Positions 51,996 to 62,750 of a stretch of 64,000 nt of DNA are shown here, in pieces. Within the stretch, counting starts at the first letter, position 1. The number at the start of each line of letters is the position of its first letter. The notes under the pieces are model-generated. The model ran no database searches, was not told where the DNA came from, and was given only the letters and a program-made list of their open reading frames with translations. The DNA is from Oegoconia quadripuncta (Eukaryota > Arthropoda > Insecta > Lepidoptera > Autostichidae). Both the position numbers and the translations under genes were made by a program. The stretch lies in NCBI GenBank assembly GCA_949316235.1, contig OX438758.1, positions 6,357,731 to 6,421,730 on the forward strand. Reading direction: 5' to 3'.

Positions 51996-52060
51996 TTTGT
52001 AACCCGTCTCTCCCCGTGGTTGTCACAAAAGGCGACTAAGAGGTCGCGATCTCAACACCA
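51996..52060 (+). repeat. REP3 5' fragment
   Basis: AACCCGTCTCTCCCCGTGGT, GGCGACTAAGAGG. Confidence 0.55.
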
Positions 52061-52699
52061 TAGAGCAGTGATTGACCAGATACGGCATTAATGCGGACCA
52101 AAAATATACAAATCGTACCTCGTAAATTGCAGATGTGGGCTATCCTGGTATGGTCTAAGCTAGGTAATACCTAAGAGAAATGTTATAAACGCGATGTAAT
52201 TCGAGAAATGAGCATTCGCTTTGAATAGAAGGGCAAGGCGCGCCCGGGGTGTTAGGTTCATGGTAATCTTATTCAAATAGACTACAAATCACTTTAACTC
52301 GGTCTATACAGATAACTTTACTATATACCTACTTAAATGTACCTACTTAGTTTACAGATTTCCTTTAATTCAGATGGAGTAAAAAATTTTACACGAGGCT
52401 GCATGGTGTCCCACCTTAGCCTATCTATCCACCTGTTTTATTAATTGTAAATAGTGAGTGAATTGGAATTTTGTAATAAATAAAAAAAAGAACATTAAAA
52501 AAAATAAGTAGCAAAAGATATCTTGTGCCTTGTTAGGCACATGTTGATAACATTTGTTTCTTTGGATTAGTTTACAAACGCTTTATTGTGCTTTGTATAT
52601 TGTGTTACGCTTTTGAGTTGATGTTGTTGTTTTTATAAATATGTATATGCATATAAGAATAGCAACTTTAGCTTAAAAGTTAAAAGTAAAAGTTAAAAG
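52061..52699. other. Unassigned stretch
   Basis: AAAAGTTAAAAGTAAAAGTT tandem just before the next SINE. Otherwise nothing. Confidence 0.4.
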
Positions 52700-52701
52700 T
52701 T

Positions 52702-53042
52702 TAACCGCCTCCGTGGCTCAATGTAAACAATATTAGGTTTACGATTCGGAGGTCGCGGGTTCGATCCCCAGCGGGGTACATGTTTAAATACTCGGTTTGG
52801 TTGCCTGGCCCGGCTAGCTACCACCATGTCAGAGATAAGATAGCCAGTCCCCCAAATGTGTTGGGGTTTCCGGGTCAGTACGCTTCCACCTTCGACCTCA
52901 TCTTCACTTAACATCAGGTGTAGTCAGACGCGAATTATTTATTCAAAGAATATCTACTCAGCTGATTCTCGCGTCCTGTGACCTCAGAGCTAGTACCTCC
53001 GTAGCCTTTCTTAATATAAATTCTCTTCATTACTCTAATTAC
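52702..53042 (+). repeat. Chimeric SINE1 with foreign 3' end, copy 2
   Basis: Head AACCGCCTCCGTGGCTCAAT, box B GGTTCGATCCCC, a body deletion after GGTTTGGTTG, then the normal end to AACATCAGGTGTAG. Bases 52921-53042 match the added segment at 22.8 kb. An (AAT)n tail follows. Confidence 0.82.
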
Positions 53043-53078
53043 AATAATAATAATAATAATAATAATAAATAATAAATA
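53041..53078 (+). repeat. (AAT)n microsatellite
   Basis: About ten AAT units directly after the chimeric SINE1; it probably served as its tail or arose from it. Confidence 0.85.
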
Positions 53079-53176
53079 TCCTTAGACATACACACAGCGC
53101 CATCTAGTTCCACAGTAAGCAACTAACTTAACATCAGGTGTGATTGAGGTCAAGTACGAACACGTCGTGCATAAAA
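53076..53176. repeat. SINE3 tail (minus) fused to SINE1 tail (plus)
   Basis: AATATCCTTAGACATACACA, GCGCCATCTAGTTCCACAGT (to 53124) joins AACTTAACATCAGGTGTGAT, GTCGTGCATAAAAAA (53125-53176) without spacer. Confidence 0.78.
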
Positions 53177-54601
53177 AAGAAGTAGATTAGCAATGTATAC
53201 ATTAAAGTAGTAATGTGTATCAGTCTCCAAAAATGAATTACCAACTATGATTTGATGTGGATAACGATGTTGGCTATGCTATTACTTAAGTATATATGTT
53301 GTACTGTCACTAGTTTATACATATAGTATAGCTTTTTTGTTTTCTTAAATAAACGAGAAAAAAAAAACAAATTTCATGCAAATCACTCCATAAGAGAGGT
53401 TTATATACAATCGTGACATTATTGGTTGATGTGATATCTGATTTAAAAAAAATTGTCAGACATATCTTCCAGAATTGTCTCATCTGATAACATATTACTC
53501 TTTGTTCTACGTGTCGGGTCGAGAGAGATGCCCCCGGGAAGCGGTCCAGGCACGATTCGCTCCGAGCGTCCCGACTGGAGCTTGGTTATTAACCCACATC
53601 TTCACTTATGTGTTGAAAGAAGCCGAAAAACGTACCTCGAGGGTGAAATTCTTTACAATTATATCGTATTTTTGTTGGAGGGTGAATAACGAAGTTTATT
53701 GTTACGAAATTCACTGTCGATTCTTTCAGTTTGTCGTCATACCTTAAAGACATGGGTTTGATTTTAACCTTGTACAGAACACATATTAGGCTTATTATTC
53801 TTATATTATTTCTTATAGTATGTAGATTATATTACAACAATAAGTGAAAATAGTCTATGTACTTCTTGTAAAAAAACAGTGTCCGTTGGTTTTGCTAACT
53901 TGCGTAACAAGCCCGCAATACAAAGATATAATTGTAACATATATTGAGGGCAGGCTGAAAACCAGTGCTGAGCGATTTATGTCACTCAGTGTTTACTGAG
54001 ACTGTCCCCCACACACTTACTCATTGTAGTACCTATTTAGTCATAGAGCCATGTTGGTGGATCGATCTTGGGATTGGGATCGCGTCTCGGTCTCGATATT
54101 ATAGTTTTCTTATTTTTTTTTCTTTTTTTGATACTGTTTTAATATGCAACAGATTCTCAAGCGTCAGTTTGTGGCCATCTTAGTCTCGAAAGCGGTTTGT
54201 GGGATACGGGCCTTAGTCACCTCTGTCTTGATTTCTTGTATATTGTTGTGGTTTTTTTTTTCGGTGTGTGGAAATAAATGGTTTAAAGTATTTTCTACCC
54301 ATATTCATCTATTTATGTAAACTATGTATTTATAATTTTATATATATGAAATATTTCAATATATTGTATTTATTTACATTACATCAGCTTTTATAAGTCT
54401 TGTTCCAGATTCCTTGCATTACCTACTTATTTCCAGTTTTTGTGTTTATTTTCATCGAGTTTCTAGCAGTCAATTAATTTGTGTCCCCTTTTTATTAATT
54501 TATGTGGTGATTAATTATTCCTTTATCCGACTTTCCTCTCATCCCATCTGAAATCTCGATTCTGTTTTTTTCTTTTAATAACACTCGTAGCCATAACATT
54601 A
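53177..54601. other. Unassigned stretch
   Basis: 53510-53590 is GC-richer (GAGAGAGATGCCCCCGGGAA, GCTCCGAGCGTCCCGACTGG) inside overlapping 78- and 90-codon frames without known similarity. 53940-53965 (GCTGAAAACCAGTGCTGAGC) matches the LINE 3' UTR at 35.3 kb. T-runs near 54110-54130. Confidence 0.4.
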
Positions 54602-54715
54602 TTTTACCAAGTGGTTGCCTGGAAGAAATCACTTCCATTGATATAGCCGCCATTCTACCTACCATATTTTTAAGGACCATCGAAGAGGAGTGTAAGGCTG
54701 ATGATGATCATATAC
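54602..54715 (+). mobile_element. LINE 3' terminus, hairpin type
   Basis: GGTTGCCTGGAAGAAATCAC, TGATATAGCCGCCATT: the LINE-c type ending with a weakened hairpin. It runs into GGCTGATGATGATC. Confidence 0.6.
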
Positions 54716-54808
54716 ATACTATATCGGGTAGCTATTGTAAATAAGTTTAGTAATCGTCATTAAGTATTGGTATCTTTTTAAATATTCGAAACATCTGAAC
54801 GTTTATTA

Positions 54809-54815
<7 letters not shown>

Positions 54816-54844
<29 letters not shown>
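54816..54844. repeat. (TA)n microsatellite
   Basis: Abuts the left end of MITE1 copy 3; consistent with insertion at a TA-rich target. Confidence 0.85.
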
Positions 54845-54850
<6 letters not shown>

Positions 54851-55895
54851 TATGAAATTGGAGTTTTTTTTCTTCGTTAATCATATGTACCAATTCCTGC
54901 GATTTTCAAAGCTATGTCCAAATTTGTTTTTTATTTGGAAAACGGAATATTATTTCAAGGTTTCACATGAAATATTTTTAAATTTCTGGGCTAAATCATA
55001 TAATAAAAAGAATTTGAACAGAGCTCTTTTCATGTGCTTCCCATAATCATTTTTTAGATTCGCTGAAACTTTTATAAAGCGGTTGCTTTTAAAAATTAAC
55101 ACTGCCTATACTTAACTTAACCTTTAGGCGGACGCTGGCACCGATCGGTGCCAAAAAAACTTTTATACCGACAACACTCGCGGACACCGATCGGTGCCAA
55201 CGGACACCCGACTTTCAACTCTCAATTGTAATGATTATAGAGTTCCAATTCCTTTGGACTGTGTTTGAACTTGTTCTCTATTAAATTCCGCATCCAATAA
55301 TGTGCGCCATGTCATGTTAGCTATGATATTTAGTCTGTATTTGCGAAAATATTTTTTTTCTCTTTGGGTGGGAGTGTAGGCATAGAATTCCAACTACTGT
55401 TTTTTATTAGAACAGGCTTAGGAACCTGCCATAGAGCTTCCAATTCTCATAAAAATTTATTGAATTACCCGTTTTTTAAGAAAAACATGAAATAAATCTG
55501 TACTTTCCGTAAAAATACCAATTATATCGTGGATATAGGTATACCTACATATTACAACTCGTAACATTTTTCTGATTTTTTGTATTATAGCTGTAGTAGT
55601 GTTCATTCATTATATCCATAGATAATATATTCCCGTAGCTATTGCTTTTCACAGATTACAAATACACCCAGTAGAAGAGTATCTATAAACGTTTTTAACA
55701 CCGCAGGTATTTTCGAAAATTTGACAGGCGCGCCGAGAGAGGACAGAGAGGTATGTTACCCGATAATACACACAAAGTTTAGCTAAATTTGGATTTGCCG
55801 TTCCCAAAAAAAAATCAAAAATGTTTGTATGGAGAAAACAGTCTTAATGAAATTCTTCATACAAAACGCCAATTTCATAGGTAAGGACCTAATAT
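54845..55895 (+). mobile_element. MITE1, copy 3, split by a piggyBac-like element
   Basis: Left part 54845-55120 (TTACCTATGAAATTGGAGTT) and right part 55753-55895 (TGTTACCCGATAATACACAC to CGCCAATTTCATAGGTAAGG) rebuild the 5.8 kb copy. Confidence 0.85.
55121..55752. mobile_element. pB-3, piggyBac-like insertion in MITE1
   Basis: Starts at TTAA (55117-55120) with CCTTTAGGCGGACGCTGGCA and contains two palindromes, GGCACCGATCGGTGCC (55137-55152) and CACCGATCGGTG (55185-55196). The right TTAA has decayed (GGTATGTTACC). CGGACGCTG is shared with pB-2. About 630 bp, no transposase frame. Confidence 0.6.
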
Positions 55896-56299
55896 ATACT
55901 GAGATGATATGAGAAAACTTTTAACTTATTTATTTTAACAATAATCCCTGTACCCAACAATTTAAAGAATGTAATCATTTTGTGATACGCAGTTGGTACA
56001 ATATAGATCTAGTTCTGTAATCACCAATCCTGTGACCAACCTGTGACGTAACTGCAATCCATTGTTTCTACGATCAACTAATTGACACAATTTTTCACTA
56101 ACAATTAACTCCCATCAGTCAATACGTAATAGGAAATGTAAAAAGGAAAGCTAATTCGAAGGCAAACTTTCACCCGCTAAGTGCAATATCAAACTGAGTG
56201 AGCTGACTCACTGCGCCTACGCACGCCGCGGATTTGTATGGGTTTTGATACAAGTTACGGGCCCTTGCTAGGGATGCCACACGTTAGTGCACCGAAATT
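55896..56299. other. Unassigned stretch
   Basis: GCCTACGCACGCCGCGGATT (56216-56235) is a short CpG-rich spot. No gene seen. Confidence 0.4.
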
Positions 56300-56790
56300 T
56301 TGACTCACTTTGCGACTTCGACTCCAGTACCAAATATGCCATTTCAATTCCTGTGTTCTGTCTTGAATATATTAGTAGTTACCTGCAATTTATTCCGTGT
56401 AGAATTGAATGACAGACAAAATCAGTATCCACTATTTCTTAATTTAACGGCGGAAAAAATCAAAATTAACAAATATAGAGACATCTGTTCCCAATACATT
56501 TTCCTTGCTTTCGGAGTCGAAACTCTAGGTCTTTGGGGGCCGGGCGCTCTTAAATTTTTCTTTAATATTTCAAAGCGCTTAGTCGATGGTCACTGATGAC
56601 CCGAGAGCTGGTTATTTCCTCGCTCAACATTTAAGTATCTGTATACAACGAGGAAACGCTGCCAGCGTTTTGGGTACCTTACCTCGCGGCCCCAATTTTT
56701 TACATTTGTTCTAGTTTCTATTTAAATTCCATCTCTTTATTTGTTACTGTTTTTAAACAAATAAATTTATTATCTAAGGTGAATTATCAC
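56300..56790 (+). pseudogene. LINE-e ORF2 C-terminus, longest copy
   Basis: The frame from 56300 ends KYRDICSQYIFLAFGVETLG, LWGPGALKFFFNISKRLVDG, H, stop; after a frameshift it continues TDDPRAGYFLAQHLSICIQR, GNAASVLGTLPRGPNFLHLF. The Y..C..Y.F....VETlG block followed by D.RA..fL.Q..S...QRGNAASVLGT is a conserved ending of a LINE polyprotein group. The 5' third of the 98-codon frame is less clearly LINE. Confidence 0.72.
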
Positions 56791-58591
56791 AGTAAACAGT
56801 TGTGACGGAGCGAATATTGAAAACGAATAGGCGTAATACAGATTCCATAAAAGGTGTAAGGGATTCACAGTAGCTTCCACTAATGAACATGGCCCGCTGC
56901 CGCTTATATTATTTAATTAAACTTAATTACTATATCCTTGATCAGTTTATAACGGTGTCGTTCTTTTGAGCTGATACCATTGGTGGGTTTGGGTTATTGG
57001 AGTTCAAATTCGAAATTTTAAACTGACTGATGAACTAAACGGGTACTTTTTTTTGGCACATTGATTTCCAAATTTCAATTCAGTCGCACCGTTATTTTAA
57101 TCATTCCTTTTACATCTCAATAGTTAATGTTTTAGTTTTAAGGCCCTTTCGATCCTCTGTACGACCTGTTTCATGCAATAAATAAGTTGGTGTAGTGATC
57201 CGTGTTCTGTTTTGACCCTGGCCAAGGCTGTCCCGCCCCTTCAGTACATATACACCCAGTGACTCGACCCAGCTGGGTAAAGGTGAGCTGGGAAGGTCAC
57301 AAATTGAAGCCGTACTTTCGCAGTTGGCGGTAAAGTTCGTTATCATGGAAATTAGGTAATAACTAATATAACTGGCGTTCGACTGCCATGCGCCAGAGTT
57401 GGCCTTATTGTAGACATTCCCCTGCAAACGTCCCGTCGGTAGTATGAAATGCAATGACTTACCAGCAGCACTATACTGCAATCAAATTATGGAATAAATT
57501 TAAACCCGCCTAGACGACGACTTATAACACGTTCCAGAACATATCACGAGATACAATAGAGGTTTAATTGTAATAACTTCAAAAGGGCGTGATGTGTCTC
57601 GCAACATTGAAGTATTGATTAACACATCAAGTTTATTCGTATTAACATTTGCGGGATTACAATACAAGTGTTCTTTATTAGACACCAAGAGTATTTACAA
57701 CATAATAATGGATTACAAAATATAGATTAGTAGATATATTAGACAAAATATTAATTTGTACACGTTGACAGCCCTACAGTCTGCCCTTTATATGCCCTCT
57801 TTATCTCGATGGTTTGTTTAGATTGTTAGCTTAACTTAACTCGGGGATAGGGTAACTTTGTACTACAATTTTTATTCACAGATATAATTTCTTCTTTATG
57901 GATATTTTTAACCTCGAGAAGCTATGGGTGTTATGTATTACCTATGCGGCTGTCTCGTCAATCAATTCATACAACTTAAGTGATTTTAATAATAAATTTG
58001 AACCTTAATCATCTGGTTACCTAAGAATTGTGTTATTAATACACTTACAACTTTTAAACTAGTGTTCACTGAATTTGTTTTTTTAAATAAATAAATAAAT
58101 AAATTTGTTCACCACAAAGTTAATTTAACAAGTAATTGACAATGAAAAACTATGTAAAACTGTGATAAACTTCCTTAACCAAGTAGAGTATTTGCTGTCA
58201 CCATGGAATTAATTACTCTATAAATAAAATTTATACATAAATAAAATTAAACTTAAAAGACTTAAAAATAAAACCAACTTAAAAATGACTGCAAGTGATA
58301 TAAACTATAAATTTAACTAGGTACGTTATGATGTATTTGGTTCAATGAACTAATGATTTGGGGACAATTGTCTAACAAATCCATAGGAACACGGAGGGAC
58401 ACAAAAAGGTACTATACAAAATCCTTTAAAATGTATTTAAGTAGGTACTTGGTACAACATTAATGCTTATGTGAAACCGACAGACAGAGACGTTTATCGC
58501 TCCTTCTCATTCTACACCGTCAGCAATTATCGTTTCCTCAAATCAAATCAATGTACTCACTTCGAATATGATATAAGCGATCATTTATTCT
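56791..58591. other. Longest stretch without recognised repeats (1.8 kb)
   Basis: A minus-strand 123-codon ATG frame (57110-57481, starting MQYSAAGKSLHFILPTGRLQ) is the longest unexplained frame in the window. It has no known motif, transmembrane segment or signal peptide that I can see. It could be chance, an unknown TE protein tail or an exon. Surrounding DNA is AT-rich. Confidence 0.4.
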
Positions 58592-58833
58592 TTTATACTA
58601 CGGGTTAACGCTTGACTTAAATCAACCTGATGTTAAGTGAAGATCTAGAACCTCAACCATTTGAACGACTATATGTTATCCCAAAAAACCACAACATCTA
58701 GCTAGCTGATCGGACATTTAAAAAGCCTACCGCACACCAAGTGAATACTAAACATGTATCCCGCTGGGAATCCAACTGCGACAACCGTTTTCCAAACCCG
58801 GTCTTGCTTTACATTAAGGCTCAGAGACGGTTA
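58592..58833 (-). repeat. SINE1, highly degenerate
   Basis: ACTACGGGTTAACGCTTGAC, CCTGATGTTAAGTGAAGATC, CGGACATTTAAAAAGCCTAC, TTACATTAAGGCTCAGAGAC. Box B lost. Oldest-looking near-complete copy. Confidence 0.8.
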
Positions 58834-59116
58834 AAACATTAATGAATTGAAATCGAGAGCTACACACTTCCTTACTTGTGGTGCTATATACGACCTACAT
58901 TGCTGGAAACGTGATAAATAGTAGACTAATAGCACTACACACTTCACATATATTGATACAACACGAACACAACACCTACGACACGGTAAGTTACAATGAG
59001 ACATTGATAACTAATTTTTATAGCAACTTGAGACAGTAAGTGACCTCTAGGGGCTATACACACAGCCATGAAGAATGTGGAACAATTTGTTACAATCAAC
59101 AACCGTGAAATCATAT
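58834..59116. other. Unassigned stretch
   Basis: No feature recognised. Confidence 0.4.
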
Positions 59117-59412
59117 ACCGCCTCCATGGCTCAAATTAAACATCATAGAGTTACGAATAATAGTCGCGGGTTCGATTCACAGCGGGGTACATGTTTAGCA
59201 CTCTGTTTGGTGAGTGGTAAGGAATTTTAAATGTCTGCCGGGCTCGATGCCACCATCTTAAGTCTGCCGCTAAAAACAGAATTGTTAATAGCATTATTGT
59301 GTTCCTCTTGTCAGAACTAAGATAGCCAGTCTCGCAAATAAAGGGGTTTTCGGGTCAGCACGTTTCCACCTTTGGCCTCATTTTCATTTGTGATTAAAGT
59401 CAAGTCAAGGAA
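59117..59412 (+). repeat. SINE1, full length but tail shortened
   Basis: CCGCCTCCATGGCTCAAATT, box B GCGGGTTCGATTCAC, to TTTCATTTGTGATTAAAGTC; the CCCGTTGTGCAT end is replaced by MITE7. Confidence 0.85.
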
Positions 59413-59785
59413 AACATAGGGCATATAGGGTAGGTCAAATAGAAGTTATTGGCATAGGTAGTTTAATTTTTTTTTTTTTCAAAACCATCATCGACGTACG
59501 TACACGCCGGAGATTGACATGCGACTGGCGGGATTCGTAGGGTTCCTGTCATGCGTTTATCCGAAACTCATATTTTCAAATTTTTTTGTATTTATTTAAC
59601 TTAATGTTGTAATTATGGGGAATAAGCTATAAACGCGACTGTCACATGACATAGACCTTTAATATACGTAATGATTTTGAAAAAAAAAATCAACTATTTA
59701 TACCAATACCGTCAATTTCACTTACCTAAAATGTCCTATTTTTTTCCTTACGGTAAAAAACTCATCCGGTATACACAGAATGGAT
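59413..59785. mobile_element. MITE7, fold-back element
   Basis: The left arm (AAAACATAGGGCATATAGGG, AGAAGTTATTGGCATAGGTA) is mirrored by the right arm (AACTATTTATACCAATACCG, CTAAAATGTCCTATTTTTTT). Arms about 80 bp, about 75% alike; spacer about 180 bp. A partial copy is at 21.1 kb. Confidence 0.65.
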
Positions 59786-60145
59786 ACAACATAGAGGGTT
59801 AATTGTGAACAGATATTGATTTATCTATAACTCAATACAAATCAGTACAAATATCGTAGAAAAAAGATAAAAATATTTTCAATCTGCACGACCGTATGTC
59901 ACCACACATCTCACAAGAGTTAGAAGCATACAAATAAGTAAATTCAATAATCTTCGCGTGTTTGTCCAATAGTTATAGCGTGGAACGATTGATGGATGAC
60001 TATTGCTTTCTTTGTCGAATAACGGAAGTGACGTGCGATGTTTGAGATTTATAAGTTCGCGTGCATACATGTAAAAAGATAGATTTTCTGAACTTTATAA
60101 TTTTTTTTATGAAGAACTGGAGACGCGTTAGACAAGAAACGTGAC
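59786..60145. other. Unassigned stretch
   Basis: No feature recognised. Confidence 0.4.
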
Positions 60146-60262
60146 GAAGTGGTTAAAGGTAAATGGTTGCAAGATTCAGGAAAGATTGACCCCAGAAGGG
60201 AATTCCATGCCTTGGCTATTCGGATGATGAATGAAGAAAGCGCCTCTTAGTGCGAATGTTTG
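60146..60262 (-). pseudogene. LINE-b C-terminal fragment
   Basis: Minus strand: RIAKAWNSLLGSIFPESCN, matching RTAKAWNSLPASVFPESYN at 18.5 kb. About 30 codons only. Confidence 0.68.
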
Positions 60263-60554
60263 ATATATTACTATATATGGGTGGAATCTCTCCGCACACC
60301 GATAAAGCGACCATCACATTTACAAAATGAGCAGCTGTCAATAAAGTAAAGGTACTTTATTACATAACATACTTAGGACTGGTTTGTAAGTTGATATACT
60401 ATACAGTTAAATAACTATTGACATCGACATTACTTTATTTCCATTTTAAATGGAGCTAATAGTTATTTTTTTTATGGAATAAGGATACCCATTTTATCTA
60501 AGCCACGTGTGTTCCGATTTTATGTATTTAGACCATGTGCTTTCGACACATAAA
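60263..60554. other. Unassigned stretch
   Basis: No feature recognised. Confidence 0.4.
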
Positions 60555-60815
60555 AGGAATAAAACCAACCCGTCTCTTCCCGTGGGATACTCACGGGAAT
60601 ATAGGCGACTAAGGGAATTTAAAATAAAAGAATACCTACAGATTTGTACACTTTTTAATGGCGATGGGCATGCCACCTATCACCAGAGCATTGCTGTATA
60701 TTTCGAAAGGCGAACCGTGGATGTTGTTTCAAGCATTAAACTAAACAAGCATTAGTTTGGAATACCCAAACGCTTATGTTTGGGATATTTCTAACCACCC
60801 CATCTGGGAAAAAAA
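60555..60815 (+). repeat. REP3, uninterrupted copy
   Basis: AACCCGTCTCTTCCCGTGGG, GGCGACTAAGGGAATTTAAA, AATGGCGATGGGCATGCCAC, ATATTTCGAAAGGCGAACCG, CGCTTATGTTTGGGATATTT, ACCACCCCATCTGGGA. It serves as the reference for the split copy at 34.8 kb. The 82-codon frame inside is accidental. Confidence 0.72.
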
Positions 60816-60925
60816 CATGACGTTATGTATGTAGACCAAGTTTGAAATTTGTATGTATGTATTAGACTTGAGATAGAGCTGGAACAAAATAGAAAGAATG
60901 CTATTTTCACTTGGGTTTTGATTTC

Positions 60926-61085
60926 GAGCTAGCATTACGCCTGCGGCTTTGCCTGCGCGAAATTATATTATCGCAAACTTTGTCAGGACGAAAAGTAGCT
61001 TATATGGTCCCACACTATATGATTAGATTAGTAATTTCGACGTGAAAGCGGGACAGACAAACTTTGGCATTTAATATTATAAGTA
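60926..61085 (+). repeat. REP4-like fragment
   Basis: CGCCTGCGGCTTTGCCTGCG, GGACGAAAAGTAGCTTATAT, AACTTTGGCATTTAATATTA. Confidence 0.55.
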
Positions 61086-61496
61086 TATACTGTGGATTAG
61101 ACGGGATAATATGTTCTTAAATTCTGGGTTGTTCTGGGATAATATTTGATAACTCAAAGGAAAAGGGAAAATGCTGTGGAAAAATTAATCTGTAATAATA
61201 AATGGTGGAAGGGTAAAATAGTTAAGTACAATTAATTAATTCCCTTCGACTTGCCCGCAAAAACATTCACGTTTTGCGTTGATGTCTTTTGTATGTGATG
61301 ACATGTTATTATTGACTCCAGAGAACTTGTCATGGGCGTTAAGTGATATATTGATGTGGGGTTATAAAACTTAGTGATAAAGGCATAGTTACAATTTTAG
61401 TATAGAATTATGTTTATTTTTGATGTGTAATATCTATGACGCTATTACAGAAGTAACTATACATTTTTTATTAGTTTTTTATACGTAGAGTATTGA
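61086..61496. other. Unassigned stretch
   Basis: No feature recognised. Confidence 0.4.
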
Positions 61497-62015
61497 GGAC
61501 CTGTTTGGTGTGGTGGATAGAAACCTTAACGGCTATACTAAAAGGTCGCGGCTTCGAATCCCGCTAGGGGTATAAGCTTGTATGAAAAATATGGACACGT
61601 GAACCTGAGTTATGGATATTTCCATCCCAATCCCAACTAATATTATAAAATCGAAAGTTTGTTTGTTTCACTTTTCGAAATATACGTAAATACACAAATG
61701 TATATTGTATATGTTTATAAAAAAAGTCATCAGCTATCTAGTGCCCATAATATAGGCTTAGTTGCTTAGTGTGTGACGAGATGGCGCTGTGTGTATCATC
61801 ATCATCAGCCCATAAACATCCCACTGCAGGGATATAGGCCTTCCCTCGTATATGAGGGAGTATGGGCCATAATCCGCTACGCTGGCCCAATGCGTGTTGG
61901 GGACTTCACATGCCTTTGAATTTTTATTTCTCAGACATGCAGGTTTCCTCACGATGTTATCCCACCACGCTGGATCAATGCAGGTTGGGTACTTATGTGC
62001 AAGGATATTGATTTA
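61497..62015 (+). repeat. SINE3 split by SINE4
   Basis: Head GACCTGTTTGGTGTGGTGGA, box B CGGCTTCGAATCCCGC, tail AGATGGCGCTGTGTGTA at 61796, resumed as TGTGCAAGGATATTGATTTA after the insertion. A REP4-like scrap (AACTAATATTATAAAATCGA) lies at 61633-61680. Confidence 0.85.
61797..61997 (-). repeat. SINE4, 5'-truncated, nested in SINE3
   Basis: ATCATCATCAGCCCATAAAC to CACGATGTTATCC, plus a second scrap of SINE4 body (CCACCACGCTGGATCAATGC, 61963-61997). The duplicated scrap hints at an aberrant insertion or later rearrangement. Confidence 0.82.
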
Positions 62016-62359
62016 ATTTTATTATTTCTCGAAGTAATTCGGTGAGTGTTGCAATTCGCTTTATATTTACTGCAATTTGGATATTTTGAGTTTGAGTATG
62101 TATTTTAAACCTGTTGATGGGTGATCCAAGTGAAGTCGTTAAAAAAATCCAGATTTAAACTGTCCAAGTCGTAAAATGCCCAGGTTGTAAAATGTCGTCA
62201 GATCCAAAGATCATTTATTAGCGTGGATCCAGAAAGCGTTTCTCTGAGGTAGACCCGTTATCGACTAGAAAAGTACTATTCTGAAAGGAAATTGATATGA
62301 CTGACTTGATGGTTTAGCAGGTGATTTTTTTGTTTCCTATGCAATTAATATGAAAGTGT
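62016..62359. other. Unassigned stretch with a short 16-bp-period motif
   Basis: At 62161-62196 GTCCAAGTCGTAAAAT is followed by GCCCAGGTTGTAAAAT and GTCGTCAG. The period equals that of the 8.0 kb array. Confidence 0.45.
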
Positions 62360-62675
62360 TTTTTTATACATCTGATGTTAAGTGAAGATATGGCCGAAGA
62401 TGGAAACTGACCCGGAAACCCCATCTTATTTGGGGGACTGGCTATCTTATCTAGGGCAACCGGAACATAAAAATGCTATTAACATTGCTGTTTTCGCGGC
62501 AGACTTAGATAAAATGGTGGTAGCTAACCAGGCGGACATTTAAAATGCCCTACCACCAAAAAAACCGAGTACTAAACATGTACCACACTGGGGATCGAAC
62601 CCGCGACCTCCGATTCGTAACCCTATTCTGATTACATTGACCCATGGAGGCGGTTACATTGAGCCATGGAGTGTT
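62360..62675 (-). repeat. SINE1 with duplicated head end
   Basis: CATCTGATGTTAAGTGAAGA at left (tail lost), head TTGACCCATGGAGGCGGTTA, then a second TTGAGCCATGGAG, i.e. the outermost 20 bases twice. Confidence 0.87.
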
Positions 62676-62750
62676 TGTTTCAATACAATTACAATTAATA
62701 ATTCATGTTGATTAAGTTGCTATTATGTGTAAATATATTATCTTCATTAC

